Shown here: in pieces, positions 25,209 to 35,112 of the stretch | Position numbering within the stretch: position 1 is the first letter of the stretch | Layout of the letters: the number at the start of each line of letters is the position of its first letter | From: Ottelia alismoides | Taxonomy: Eukaryota; Streptophyta; Magnoliopsida; Alismatales; Hydrocharitaceae | Length of the DNA: 64,000 nucleotides | Assembly (NCBI GenBank): GCA_037367405.1 | Contig: JAZKJV010005749.1 | Span: forward strand, 62,001 to 126,000 | Direction of reading: 5' to 3' | Position numbers and translations under genes: made by a program | Notes under the pieces: model-generated | What the model was told of the DNA's origin: nothing | What the model saw: only the letters and a program-made list of their open reading frames with translations | Databases searched by the model: none

Positions 25209-27016
25209 AATTTCGGGTAAATCGATTTTTTTGCGTCTTTTGGCTCTTGTCTTGTCATGCAGAAGACTTAATGTTCATCTTTTATTGGCGTCGATCTGAG
25301 GTTGTAGGTTGGAATCTTTGAATGACTGCCGAAGTTTGTGTTATTTTGGAATTTGGGTCTTCGATAATTACATCATCGGTGATTGACTTCGCAATTTTAT
25401 AGATGTTCTTAAAAGATGTAGCGCATCAATGTACGTGCCTTTTATATTATGAATAGCATCGTGGAGTTTTTAGGAATTTTTATTTAGGGTGATGGTCCCG
25501 TGAGATTGTTTTTTTTATAGATTCTGATGCTATTTGTTTTTTTAAGATTGTTACTGCGTGTCTTGCTGGGTTGTTTAGACCTTGCCATTATCGATTTTTA
25601 ATTGAATTGCGTTGAAATTCTCGCCTTCTCTACGGATGCCATGTTTGGCTTACTTTAATGTAACCGGATTCATGAAGTCCGTTTCCATGTAATCAGACCG
25701 CACCAGATTCTTGAAATCCTATCCATGTAGTCTGACTGCCCGGACACGTTTTTTAGATAATGCTATGGAGTGATTAGTACTCATGCCTAGAAGACAACTA
25801 AGACTCTAATGTTTGATCTTTTATCAAATCTTTAAAACAATTTATCACAAAATCTCATATATTATACTATCCTATTGAAGATTACCCTAAGTGACAATCA
25901 TGGGGAAAACAATTCCAGGAAATGATGGCTATGGCATTCCAATTTTGGATCAGATCTACTGATCTGATCATCAGTATAATTTTCAGATTTGTCTCTGTTT
26001 CCCAAATTAGCCAGTAGTATCAAATTGCTGCATATTCGAAACTGTTTTTCAGTATCTGGCATCTAGAGTTTATACTGTGGCATTTCTGAATGTTGCAACT
26101 TAATGAAATTTGTCTTTCATGTGAAACCCACTCATGGTGGTTTTGGGTTAAGCGATTATGTACATGAGTTTCGGTAACTTTAGCCTTTTGTTAGTTTGTT
26201 GCTTCAGATTAATGGTGGAGATAAACACTTTTGTTGTTTCTAGACAATTCCCAAAGTCATGATCGACATAATCTTTGCGAAACATATTCTAGCTATTGGT
26301 AGGTTGTGTTATGAATTAGCATGTTTTACCTTGTGAAATCATATTCTTGCTATTGGCAATTAAAAGTTCAAGTCTTTTAAAAAAGTGCATGTTTTATAGA
26401 AATGAACTTAAAAAGTCTTTTAAAAGGACAGTCTTTTGCTACTTTACACTTTTGAGCAACTGGCAAGTGAAATAAAAAATTTAGTTCTTTCAAAAGCTAA
26501 ACTTATCTGGGGAGGAGAATCTACATTTGATTTATATATATTCTTTGCATTTGCTTTTTTTAGAATCTTTGTGGTAAGAAGTGAATGGATTTGCTCTGAA
26601 CGCAAGTCCGGATTCATCTCTTTGCAGTTTTTTGCAGTTTTAAATTTACATGCAACATATCAACAACATTTTAAAGATAGATGGTCATTTATTTAACATG
26701 TTGCCAATGGTTATGATTATCTTGAAGCTGTTATCAAACAAGATTTGAAGAAGCTAGGACTATAGTTTCCTTCGTGCTAATGCAATATTAACATCTTTAA
26801 TTGATCACATGTTGGTTGGATAAAAGTTGAAATATTCAAACATTTAGAAAGAGCATGTCAATGCATCTCAAGGGTCCCCAGTATTGTTTGGAGATAATTC
26901 ATACGTGAAGGGTGCATTTTTTTTTGAGTCCAAAGGAAAATTGCTTGAGAGATGGTTATTTATTTCCCACACAATGTTGAATGACTATGGTGTTGAGGCC
27001 CTATGTTTGAGTTGTC
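25209..27016 (+). other. RPL27A 3' UTR and AT-rich intergenic DNA
   Basis: The 3' UTR begins immediately after the stop. Its first 50 bases (about 25212-25260, beginning TTCGGGTAAATCGATTTTT) recur in the repeats at 27-28.4 kb. T-rich sequence follows without a gene. Frames at 26436-26696 and 26884-27192 are unrecognised and the latter runs into repeat unit 1. No poly(A) signal can be chosen with confidence. Confidence 0.5.
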
Positions 27017-28717
27017 AAATGCAAGTTTTAGCAACAAAAAATAAGTCCATGGTATATACTTATTCTAATGGGATCAGAGCAACATCATTGTCCACTTCAT
27101 TTGAGTTCACCATGTATCCAATCTCCTTTCCAATAAGCTCAAAAATGACCTTGGGGTTGATGTCGGAAAGGAACCGAATCGGGCTTTTTTAGGTCATTCT
27201 GTATACTGAGGTGACTTGACTATCATAATGTTTGGGGTTATTGATGTGTGGACCTTTGTGTTTTTTGGTTGTCATTTGCTTTTGATTGGAAGCACTTGAG
27301 ATGCATTGCCATGTTTGGGTAAATTGATTTTTTGGGCCATTTGGCTCTTGTCTTTAAATGCAAGTTTTAGCAACAAAAAATAAGTCCATGGTATATACTT
27401 ATTCTTATAGGATCAAAGCAACATCATTGTCCACTTCATTTGAGTTCACCATGTATCCAATCTCCTTTCCAATAAGCTCAAAAATGACCTTGGGGTTGAT
27501 GTCGGAAAGGAACCGAATCGGGAATTTTAGGTCATTCTGTATACTGAGGTGACTTGACTATCATAATGTTTGGGGTTATTGATGTGTTGACCTTTGTGTT
27601 TTTTGGTTGTCATTTGCTTTTGATTGGAAGCACTTGAGATGCATTGCCATGTTCGGGTAAATTGATTTTTTTGCCTCTTTTGGCTCTTGTCTTTAAATGC
27701 AAGTTTTAGCAACAAAAAATAAGTCCATGCTATATACTTATTCTTATAAGATCAAAGCAACATCATTGTCCATTTTATTTGAGTTCACCATGTATCCAAT
27801 CTCCTTTCCAACGGGTCTATACTTGTATTTCATTCTCGGTGTGGTGCCTTTGTATTAGGACAGGAGTAGGTAGGCTTCCTAAGCTCAAAATGACCTTGGG
27901 GTTGATGTCGGAAAGGAACCGAATCGGGAATTTTAGGTCATTCTGTATACTGAGGTGACTTGACTATCATAATGTTTGGGGTTATTGATGTGTGGACCTT
28001 TGTGTTTTTTGGTTGTCATTTGCTTTTGATTGGAAGCACTTGAGATGCATTGCCATGTTTGGGTAAATTGATTTTTTGGGCCTTTTGGCTCTTGTCTTTA
28101 AATGCAAGTTTTAGCAACAAAAAATAAGTCCATGGTATATACTTATTCTTATAGGATCAAAGCAACATCATTGTCCACTTCATTTGAGTTCGCCATGTAT
28201 CCAATCTCCTTTCCAATAAGCTCAAAAATGACCTTGGGGTTGATGTCGGAAAGGAACCGAATCGGGAATTTTAGGTCATTCTGTATACTGAGGTGGCTTG
28301 ACTATCATAATGTTTGGGGTTATTGATGTGTGGACCTTTGTGTTTTTTGGTTGTCATTTGCTTTTGATTGGAAGCACTTGAGATGCATTGCCATGTTCGG
28401 GTAAATTGATTTTTTTGCATCTTTTGGCTCTTGTCTTTAAATGCAAGTTTTAGCAACAAAAAATAAGTCCATGCTATATACTTATTCTTATAGGATCAAA
28501 GCAACATCATTGTCCACTTTATTTGAGTTCACCATGTATCCAATCTCCTTTCCAATAAGCTCAAAATGACCTTGGGGTTGATGTCGGAAAGGAACCGAAT
28601 CGGGAATTTTAGGTCATTCTGTATACTGAGGTGACTTGATTATCATAATGTTTGGGGTTATTGATGTGTGGACCTTTGTGTTTTTAGGTTGTCATTTGCT
28701 TTTGATTGGAAGCACTT
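27017..28717 (+). repeat. Tandem array, 339-bp unit, about 4.8 copies
   Basis: Units begin with AAATGCAAGTTTTAGCAAC at 27017, 27356, 27695, 28100 and 28439. Spacings are 339, 339, 405 and 339 bp; the last copy is truncated near 28717. Unit 3 has a 66-bp insertion (about 27812-27880) between CCAA and AAGCTCAAAATG. Unit junctions alternate between TTTGGGTAAATTG...GGGCC and TTCGGGTAAATTG...TTTTGC forms, so units 2+3 and 4+5 look like copies of a dimer. The junction segment closely resembles the RPL27A 3' UTR. Short Met-initiated frames (about 62-74 codons) repeat in each unit but look accidental. Confidence 0.9.
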
Positions 28718-28734
28718 GACCTCGGTCGAAGGGT

Positions 28735-29400
28735 AATTCCTGTCTTGCCTGTCATGTAGGTAATATTTCTTCCCTTGTTTTGTATCTTCACCAAACTTCC
28801 AAGGGTGTCCTAGCAAATTGTGACGCATTTTCATTGTGGCATTGTGATACCATACCTCGTCTTTCATAGGTTGGTCCATTGAAAATTTAACAAGGCATTG
28901 CTGTTGAATTGACATTTGGGTCCTTTGAATCAAGCCATACTATAGGGTTGATCTATGGGTTGGGTTTTCAAAATTCCAATTTGTACACCATTTCTTGTGC
29001 TGTAAAGTTTCCTACACTCCCTCCATTGATGATTTGAAGGCAGCAATGGCCATTGCAAGCATTTGTGGTGTGGAAAATATTCCTCCTTTTCCAAGCATCG
29101 ACACTCAACTTTAGTTGCTATCATGAATTGTTGCATGCGGTTACCTTATCTTCTCCTCCAAAGTTATTGTATTCACTCAAGAGGATGCGACCATTAGTAT
29201 CCGAATCATCTTCAACATCCTGATAATTTTGTTGTTTGTATACCCAACCACCATTTTAGGTTCAACATCCTCAAGAGGAGTGACATCACTATTTGGCTTG
29301 TCATGCATTAAAGTGTGCACTGCTATGTGCGGATTAGGATATTTTGCCACTGGGTGACCCTTGCGCATGTATTTGAAGCATGTTCTTGGTCCTGCCTTAA
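28735..29400 (-). pseudogene. Ty3/gypsy fragment: zinc knuckle and protease region, decayed
   Basis: Read on the minus strand, 29340-29400 encodes CFKYMRKGHPVAKYPN. This is a degenerate CCHC zinc knuckle with the second Cys replaced by Tyr and the last by Tyr. Further on, 28760-29130 resembles the retropepsin/linker part of plant gypsy polyproteins: cysteine-rich start, GGSVGN, then DEVWY and LLGHPWKFG, where the family has DEVWCDV and LLGRPWQFD. Frames are broken several times and neither reverse transcriptase nor LTR is found nearby. The left end runs into the tandem array. Confidence 0.6.
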
Positions 29401-29463
29401 GCTAATCTTCTAGGACTTCCGATTAGGGGTTAAGCTAATCTTCTAGGACTTCCGATTAGGGGT
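29398..29463 (+). repeat. 33-bp tandem duplication at the hAT left flank
   Basis: The unit starting TAAGCTAATCTTCTAGGAC and ending GATTAGGGGT occurs twice with a 33-bp period (29398-29430 and 29431-29463). The second copy runs into the hAT element, so each copy contains the 8-bp target sequence plus the first seven bases of the element. Confidence 0.85.
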
Positions 29464-30011
29464 GTAAACGAGCCGAACCTGAGCGAACCAACCCAGGTTC
29501 GGTTCGTTTAGCATACTTTTAGGCTTGGGTTCAGTTCGGCTCGATAAAATGAAAACTGTAATCAGGTTCGGTTCGGCTCGGGTAAATCGTAGAGGTCCGG
29601 TTCGGCTTGTTAAAGGTTCATTTAATAATAGGGTAGCATCGTAGCCCACCGGGGAGGGTTTTGTGGGTCTTTCAGGAATATGGAATATGGACTTACGAAG
29701 TGGACGACTGGTTGGGTTTGAGAAAATAAGGGAATAAATAACCCTTGTGTTATGATAGAATGTCTTTTTTTCCTTGTATATGTACAATATGTATGTATAT
29801 GTACTTTTATGTATGTATGTGTGTGTATAATTGAACTTTTAACGAACCGAACCTGAGTGAACCTATGTTTTTGAGGTTCGGTTTGTTTATCTAATTGAGT
29901 CCAAACTCGTGTTCAGATTCGGTGTGCTTATTTTCGAATCGAATCTGGATCGAACTTTTAGCGAGCTAAATCTGAGCGAATGTCGAACATGAGAAATTTT
30001 TGACAGCCCTA
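29457..30011. mobile_element. hAT-type nonautonomous element, copy 1
   Basis: The 555-bp element starts TAGGGGTGTAAACGAGCC and ends TGACAGCCCTA. It is flanked by an identical 8-bp duplication CTTCCGAT at 29449-29456 and 30012-30019, the length diagnostic of hAT. The ends are short imperfect inverted repeats (TAGGGNTGT). Subterminal GGTTCGGTTCG and GAACCTGAGCGAA words are scattered throughout and shared with copy 2 at 59627-60453. The 114-codon frame inside is a composition artefact, and no transposase is present. Confidence 0.85.
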
Positions 30012-30019
30012 CTTCCGAT

Positions 30020-31670
30020 CCAACATAAGCGTATTGGGATTGGGTGAGAGTATTTTCAGAAGTGATGAGAGACCTAGAGGCAATCATTTTGATGGCTGAT
30101 TGTGTGCCAGCTCATTTTTGTTTGGTAGAGGTGTTTGATGTGGTGGTTGACGTGCTTGGGGTGATTGTGGTTGTAGCGTGATAAGTTATGTTCCTAGTTA
30201 ATTTGGTATCAGATTGTGCATCTCTATCATGGACCGCATCTACCGTGCAATAGGGCCACACGTATAGTTCGTCTTGGATATTGGTTCATTACCCATGTGT
30301 GTATGAAGCAACGGGTTGCGAGTCACTATCCTTTAGATTGTTGTGGTCTACCTAAAGCTAGAGTTCTTCAGTATACAAGTTATGTTGATACTCCTCTACT
30401 AGGAGTATTTTTTGACAAAGCTTCTGATGCAAAACGAACACGTTCTTTGCTGGTGGTGATGCTCTTCCAGAAGGTGCTTCCACCAGATATCCCTTCAACT
30501 TCAACATGGGAATATGGATCTACATTCCTCGGCAGATCTTTCCAAACAAAGAAATGATCAAATTTATCCATCTAGCCTAAGATGTCAGGATCACTTCCTC
30601 TGACTCATCTACCTCAATCCGTATTCAGCGGTCCCATATGGAGACATGCATTTGATTTCGATATTGATCTCATGGCACGTATTCTCTTCTCCTAGGTTGC
30701 TCTGTCTCTGCTCGACGGATTACCTATGTTCCTCATCTTAACTGTCCGAGGTGTGCTGTGATTCCTGTTTTAGGGACTGCATCATTCTCTGAGCTAAGAT
30801 CGAATACAACTTGATCTTGTTGGTTATGTCTGTGGTCTTGGGAACCGTGATCTCGATTCCTTGATGATTGATTGACTAGAACCCGTAGAGCTGTGACCGT
30901 AGTCATAGAGGAATCGTTGGTGGGTATTTCTTGTGCAACATATCATTGATACGATTACTGTTTTGAAGAACCCATTTCCCGATTGCATCTGTTATGCGCA
31001 CATTTCAACTTATGTGCATGCCCTGTTTTTTGCCCTATCTGCTATTGGACATTGCATTGACCTGGTGCTTGGTTGTACCCGTCGATTTGCCTGTGTTTTG
31101 ATCCCCATCAAATAGTGCTAGTCGGAATTATGGACACCCACATCTTTTTAGCTTTATTTGTCTTCTATATATCGATCTAGATATGTCTGTTCTTGCGGCT
31201 GGTATCTGCTTATTTATATGTAGCCTTTCCCTAGCTGTCCCGTATGGTCTATCGTTTAATATAATGGTGATCCTTATTTGGATCACACACTTAGACGTAA
31301 CCTGATGGAAAGAGTGAGCCGTTAAATCGAGCATCCCTTGTATGAAATAGATTACAGGTTTGATGTGGAACCAATTAATTGATACAACTGTTTCACTAAT
31401 GTGTTAGATTAATAGTAGCAATTTGACTTCACGAATATCACAAGCTTGAAAGTAATTCCATGTCAACCTATGGCAACAAAAGGATTTCTAGGGAGCTCAG
31501 GAAGGAGAGACGATGTTTTTAATGGATTGGTAAAGATAACTCATCTGTTTCTACTCCCACGCGAATGTATACTTCAATGAAGAATGTAATCGATGTGTGA
31601 AGCGAGAAGGAAATGATATATTTCCTTCTCAAGAGAATAGTGTCGGTAACAGTGCAAGATAAATTTCCAC
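30020..31670. other. Intergenic DNA, no recognised gene
   Basis: Base composition is near neutral, with short frames on both strands (for example plus 30216-30557, 113 codons). None has a domain I recognise or a convincing start context. It may be decayed retrotransposon internal DNA. No regulatory or RNA feature stood out. Confidence 0.4.
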
Positions 31671-31674
31671 ATTA

Positions 31675-31965
31675 GGGGCCTGTTTGGTTGCTGGTGTACA
31701 TTGGGGTATGCAACATACTTCTGGCTCCAACCCTTTTAACATGGGTTGGTATTATTGTATTGATCCTATAATTTCTTTGATATATTGTTTTTTAGCTATG
31801 TTCAAATAAAGTTATTAACATAAAAGCATATTATATTCATTTAAAAAGGTAATAAAACACAATCAATGTCACATCACAATTATCATTCCAACCTTCCAAA
31901 CAAGTACTATTCACACAGGGATACCCTAATCCAACCCAACTCAACGCAGTTACCAAACATGCTCT
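31675..31965. mobile_element. Tourist-like MITE relative, degenerate
   Basis: The left end GGGGCCTGTTTGGTTGC follows TTA. The right end reads GTTACCAAACATGCTC, its imperfect inverse, and text before it (ACTATTCACACAGGGATACC, CCAACCCAACTC) is shared with the MITEs at 23904 and 44205. The right TTA is not preserved. At about 291 bp it is longer than its relatives. Confidence 0.55.
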
Positions 31966-32409
31966 AGGCATCAAATGGCAAATGGTTTGCTGAGTGTTGT
32001 AACAGATAATAACCACCACAATATAAAATGAAGTCCACAGAAAATAATTCAATTGGAAGAGATAGGTATTTTAATGTACATCTAAATCTTTTCACTTTGG
32101 TTTTGAACGAACAAGTTAAACTAATCAAGTATTCAATTTATTTTCTCGTGAATAAGTCAATTGCATACTTGTGCTTTGGTTCACATGTCAAAGGCTTTCA
32201 ATACCTTTGATCAAACATCAAGTTCTTAGCACACTTTCAATTAGACACTAAGGTTTAAAATGCAACAATGCAATGCAATGCGTATTAAGGCTAATAGATG
32301 CATAATGTAGAATTGAGTGTGTAGAAAAATCTCAACACTGAATCGTTGAGTCAAGAGCGAGCTTGATTGAATCTCTGAAAGAGGTTAGAAGGATTTTAAG
32401 GAAGATATA

Positions 32410-32790
32410 ACATCACCACCAACAACAAAGCCTTTTCCCACTTTAAGTAGGATCTGTTACATGGATTTTTGCCTCCATTTAGATATATCTTGGGTCTTTC
32501 TTGGGCTTAGATCTAAAAAACTAAGATCCCTTCGTATAGTCTCATTTCAACACTTCTTGTTTCTTCCACATCCTCTTTTAGCCGGCTCAACATTCCAAAA
32601 TTTACATCTCCTCACTGGTGTATCAGCTGACCTCCTTTGCAAATAGCCAAACCACCTTAAGCGATTTTCTTGCATCTTATCTTCGATTAGAGTTTACTCA
32701 CTTTCATTTTGATGGCATCATTCCGAATTCGATCTTTACGTGCCACCTTAGCATTTTCATTTCAAACGAGATCTCCTCGTTTGGAAAGAA
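32410..32790 (-). pseudogene. LINE 3' end, decayed (shared with Au-type SINE tail)
   Basis: On the minus strand this reads from a KMLRWHVK-like start through LRWFGYLQRR-like and ADTPVRRC-like segments, the C-terminal signature of a widespread plant LINE reverse transcriptase. It ends in the SINE/LINE shared tail GTGGGAAAAGGCTTTGTTG with GTT/GGT repeats. Stops and small indels interrupt every frame. The tail matches that at 10750-10827. Confidence 0.65.
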
Positions 32791-34243
32791 AAATAAATAG
32801 AATATAAAATGGAGTATTGTATAAATATTTATTAATTGTTCCTGACCAATAAAAAATTAGCTTAAATTAACTGATTGTCGACTTATTCAAAATTTGATCG
32901 ATTTAATCATTTAAAAAGATCGATCACAAAGTATTTAAGTGATTGTTTAAGCAATGTGCAATGCTTAATTAGAGAATAACAAATGTCTAAAAGTTACCGA
33001 CAAGATCAAATAAGGTAATCGATCAATCAATATCTATTTATCATCCAGATCAATAATGGTGATTGATCAATGTACCCTGAACCTGAAATAAGATAACAAT
33101 AGAGAAAGGTCCTAGCATGCAATATAATATATATGCATATACATTATCCTTATCACATAAGATTTCTTTCTTTTTTTGAGCTATCCACATCTTTTACTTT
33201 GTCCATTATATTCGGCTTTATCAGCCATGTATAAGTATGTGCTTGAACAATTGAATAGCTTTTTTATCCTTCGTCCTCCATAAAATTAGTTTTTTATACT
33301 TCATGCTTGCAAAGTTGTCATGAAATCTGCAGTACTATCTCTATCAAAAAGTTTGTTATCATATAATATAATAATTAACATGCATAAATCCACTGTGCTA
33401 TTCTCGGGAGCCTCAAGTTTATCCTTCACCTTGTTGTAGGAGGATGATGACGAGGGGGGAGGGTGATTGATCGCAATGTCCAATACACCTCTTGTCCATG
33501 TACAATCTCTTTGGTAACAATGTTGCATTGGTTTGGAGTAAGCTCAATTCAAAGATTAATAAGATTTGTAACACTTTTGTGAATAGCATGTGTTTGAATG
33601 GTTAGCAGGATCGATAAGGTAATGTGATATTGTTATTATGTTACATTGATTATATTTATGAAGCAGAATGGATATGTTTTTGATGTCGTTTTTTCAATTA
33701 TGAAGGTGGTTAGAAATATTATAATAAAGAAAATATGTTCCCATATCAGTGATTACAATCGAGAAACGTAAAGGTAGAGTCAGGAGTAACCCATTCGTAG
33801 ACATGATTTTCATCGTGGATAACCGATTCATCCTTGGGTATGTATATCAAGGAGAAACAAACATGCTAGAATCAAGACCAAGCCATTTAAAGGGTTGTTT
33901 GGTTTTGAGGCTTAGGCCCTTGACCACTAAGTTTTTATTTTTACAAACGATCTGATCAGCCTTGTCATTGATGTAGAATCATGGAATACTAGACCCACAA
34001 ACTTTTTGTATGCACTCCTTCATTATAAGCAGTATTTACAAAACTCCCTTTTCATTTCCCCTCTCCATTGACACAAAAATAATGCATATTGAAAAAAAAT
34101 GAAGTCTGTCCACAAGACTTCTCTAATTTGCCTTTGATGATCCTCCATCATCACCATCACCACCACCACCACCATCATCATACGGTTGCGCCGACAAGTT
34201 TCTTTCGTTGTATACCTCATAGAACTCTAGTGTTGCTACACTT
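32791..34243. other. AT-rich intergenic DNA with CAC/CAT microsatellite
   Basis: No gene recognised. A (CAT/CAC)n run at about 34145-34180 gives His-rich or Val/Met-rich spurious frames. The right limit is the target duplication of the copia element. Confidence 0.45.
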
Positions 34244-34248
34244 CCCTG

Positions 34249-35065
34249 ATGGGGGATATGGCACAACCAATCAACCAGGAGTATCCCCCTTGAACTGTCC
34301 TGCAGCAAAGATGGCATACACAAGATATATGTTCCCCACACGGGAACTCAATGGTAACAATGATAATCAAGCACAAGTAACCACAACAAACAACCACCAC
34401 AAAAGACAAGGATTTTACGTGGAAACCCTTACTCAATGTGAGTAAGGGAAAAAACCACGGGCAAGACCGGCAACTAATCACTACGGTCAAATGGAGCCAA
34501 ATGTTCTTCCCGATTTTGTTGCCCACAAAACCGAGGTACAAGCCACACACAATGGATAGTTCTTCTACAAGTAACTAACTGTCACTAGGTATCCAAAATA
34601 CCGATATTGTGCTTAAATCCAAGAAGGATAAAGTGACTCCCTGGCTCCCGGATGGAGACCCAAACACGAAGCTCGGCTCCTTGAGGTCGTCCGCAATGAC
34701 CTCCAATGGCTGCTCCCAAGACACGCCCAAACGCCGCTCCAAAATCGCAACCCTAGCCGCTGCTCCTCTCGAGCTCGGCCACTGCTCTATCCTTCTCACT
34801 CGGCCCCTGGCGTGCGTCGAGGAGGACGAAGAGGGTCCCAAGACTCTCGGTGCTGCTGCTGGAATGGAGAAGAAAACCCAAGAGCTAGGGCTTCGTTCCC
34901 AGGAAGAATAGGGTTAGAATTGGGTAACGAATGGGGCGTACTTCCTTCCTGGAATGGGTTCCCCGATTGGGGATGCAAAAATCTGGGAAAATATCAAAGA
35001 GTTCCCCGTAAAGGAGGAATATTGCAATAGTCCCCAGTTGGGACTGGACATCCGACTACCCAACA
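34249..35065 (-). repeat. 3' LTR of the copia element
   Basis: It is 817 bp, beginning TGATGGGGGATATG and ending CCCAACA on the plus strand; the original terminus was presumably TGTTGGG as in the other LTR. In the first 180 bp I count about seven differences from the 5' LTR, roughly 96% identity, mostly transitions. This indicates an insertion that is not recent. Confidence 0.95.
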
Positions 35066-35077
35066 ACCTCCCCCTCT
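35066..35077 (-). promoter_or_regulatory. Polypurine tract (AGAGGGGGAGGT)
   Basis: It is directly next to the 3' LTR on the minus strand, where plus-strand DNA synthesis is primed. Position and composition match copia elements. Confidence 0.85.
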
Positions 35078-35112
35078 AGTCCCAACGGGGAGGTGTGGCT
35101 CAGTGATGGAGA

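Noticed and set aside
27358..28326. Repeated 64-74 codon frames beginning MQVLATKNK
   Set aside because: They recur because the DNA unit is repeated. The frames are not better conserved than the surrounding bases and end at different points, and no domain is recognised.
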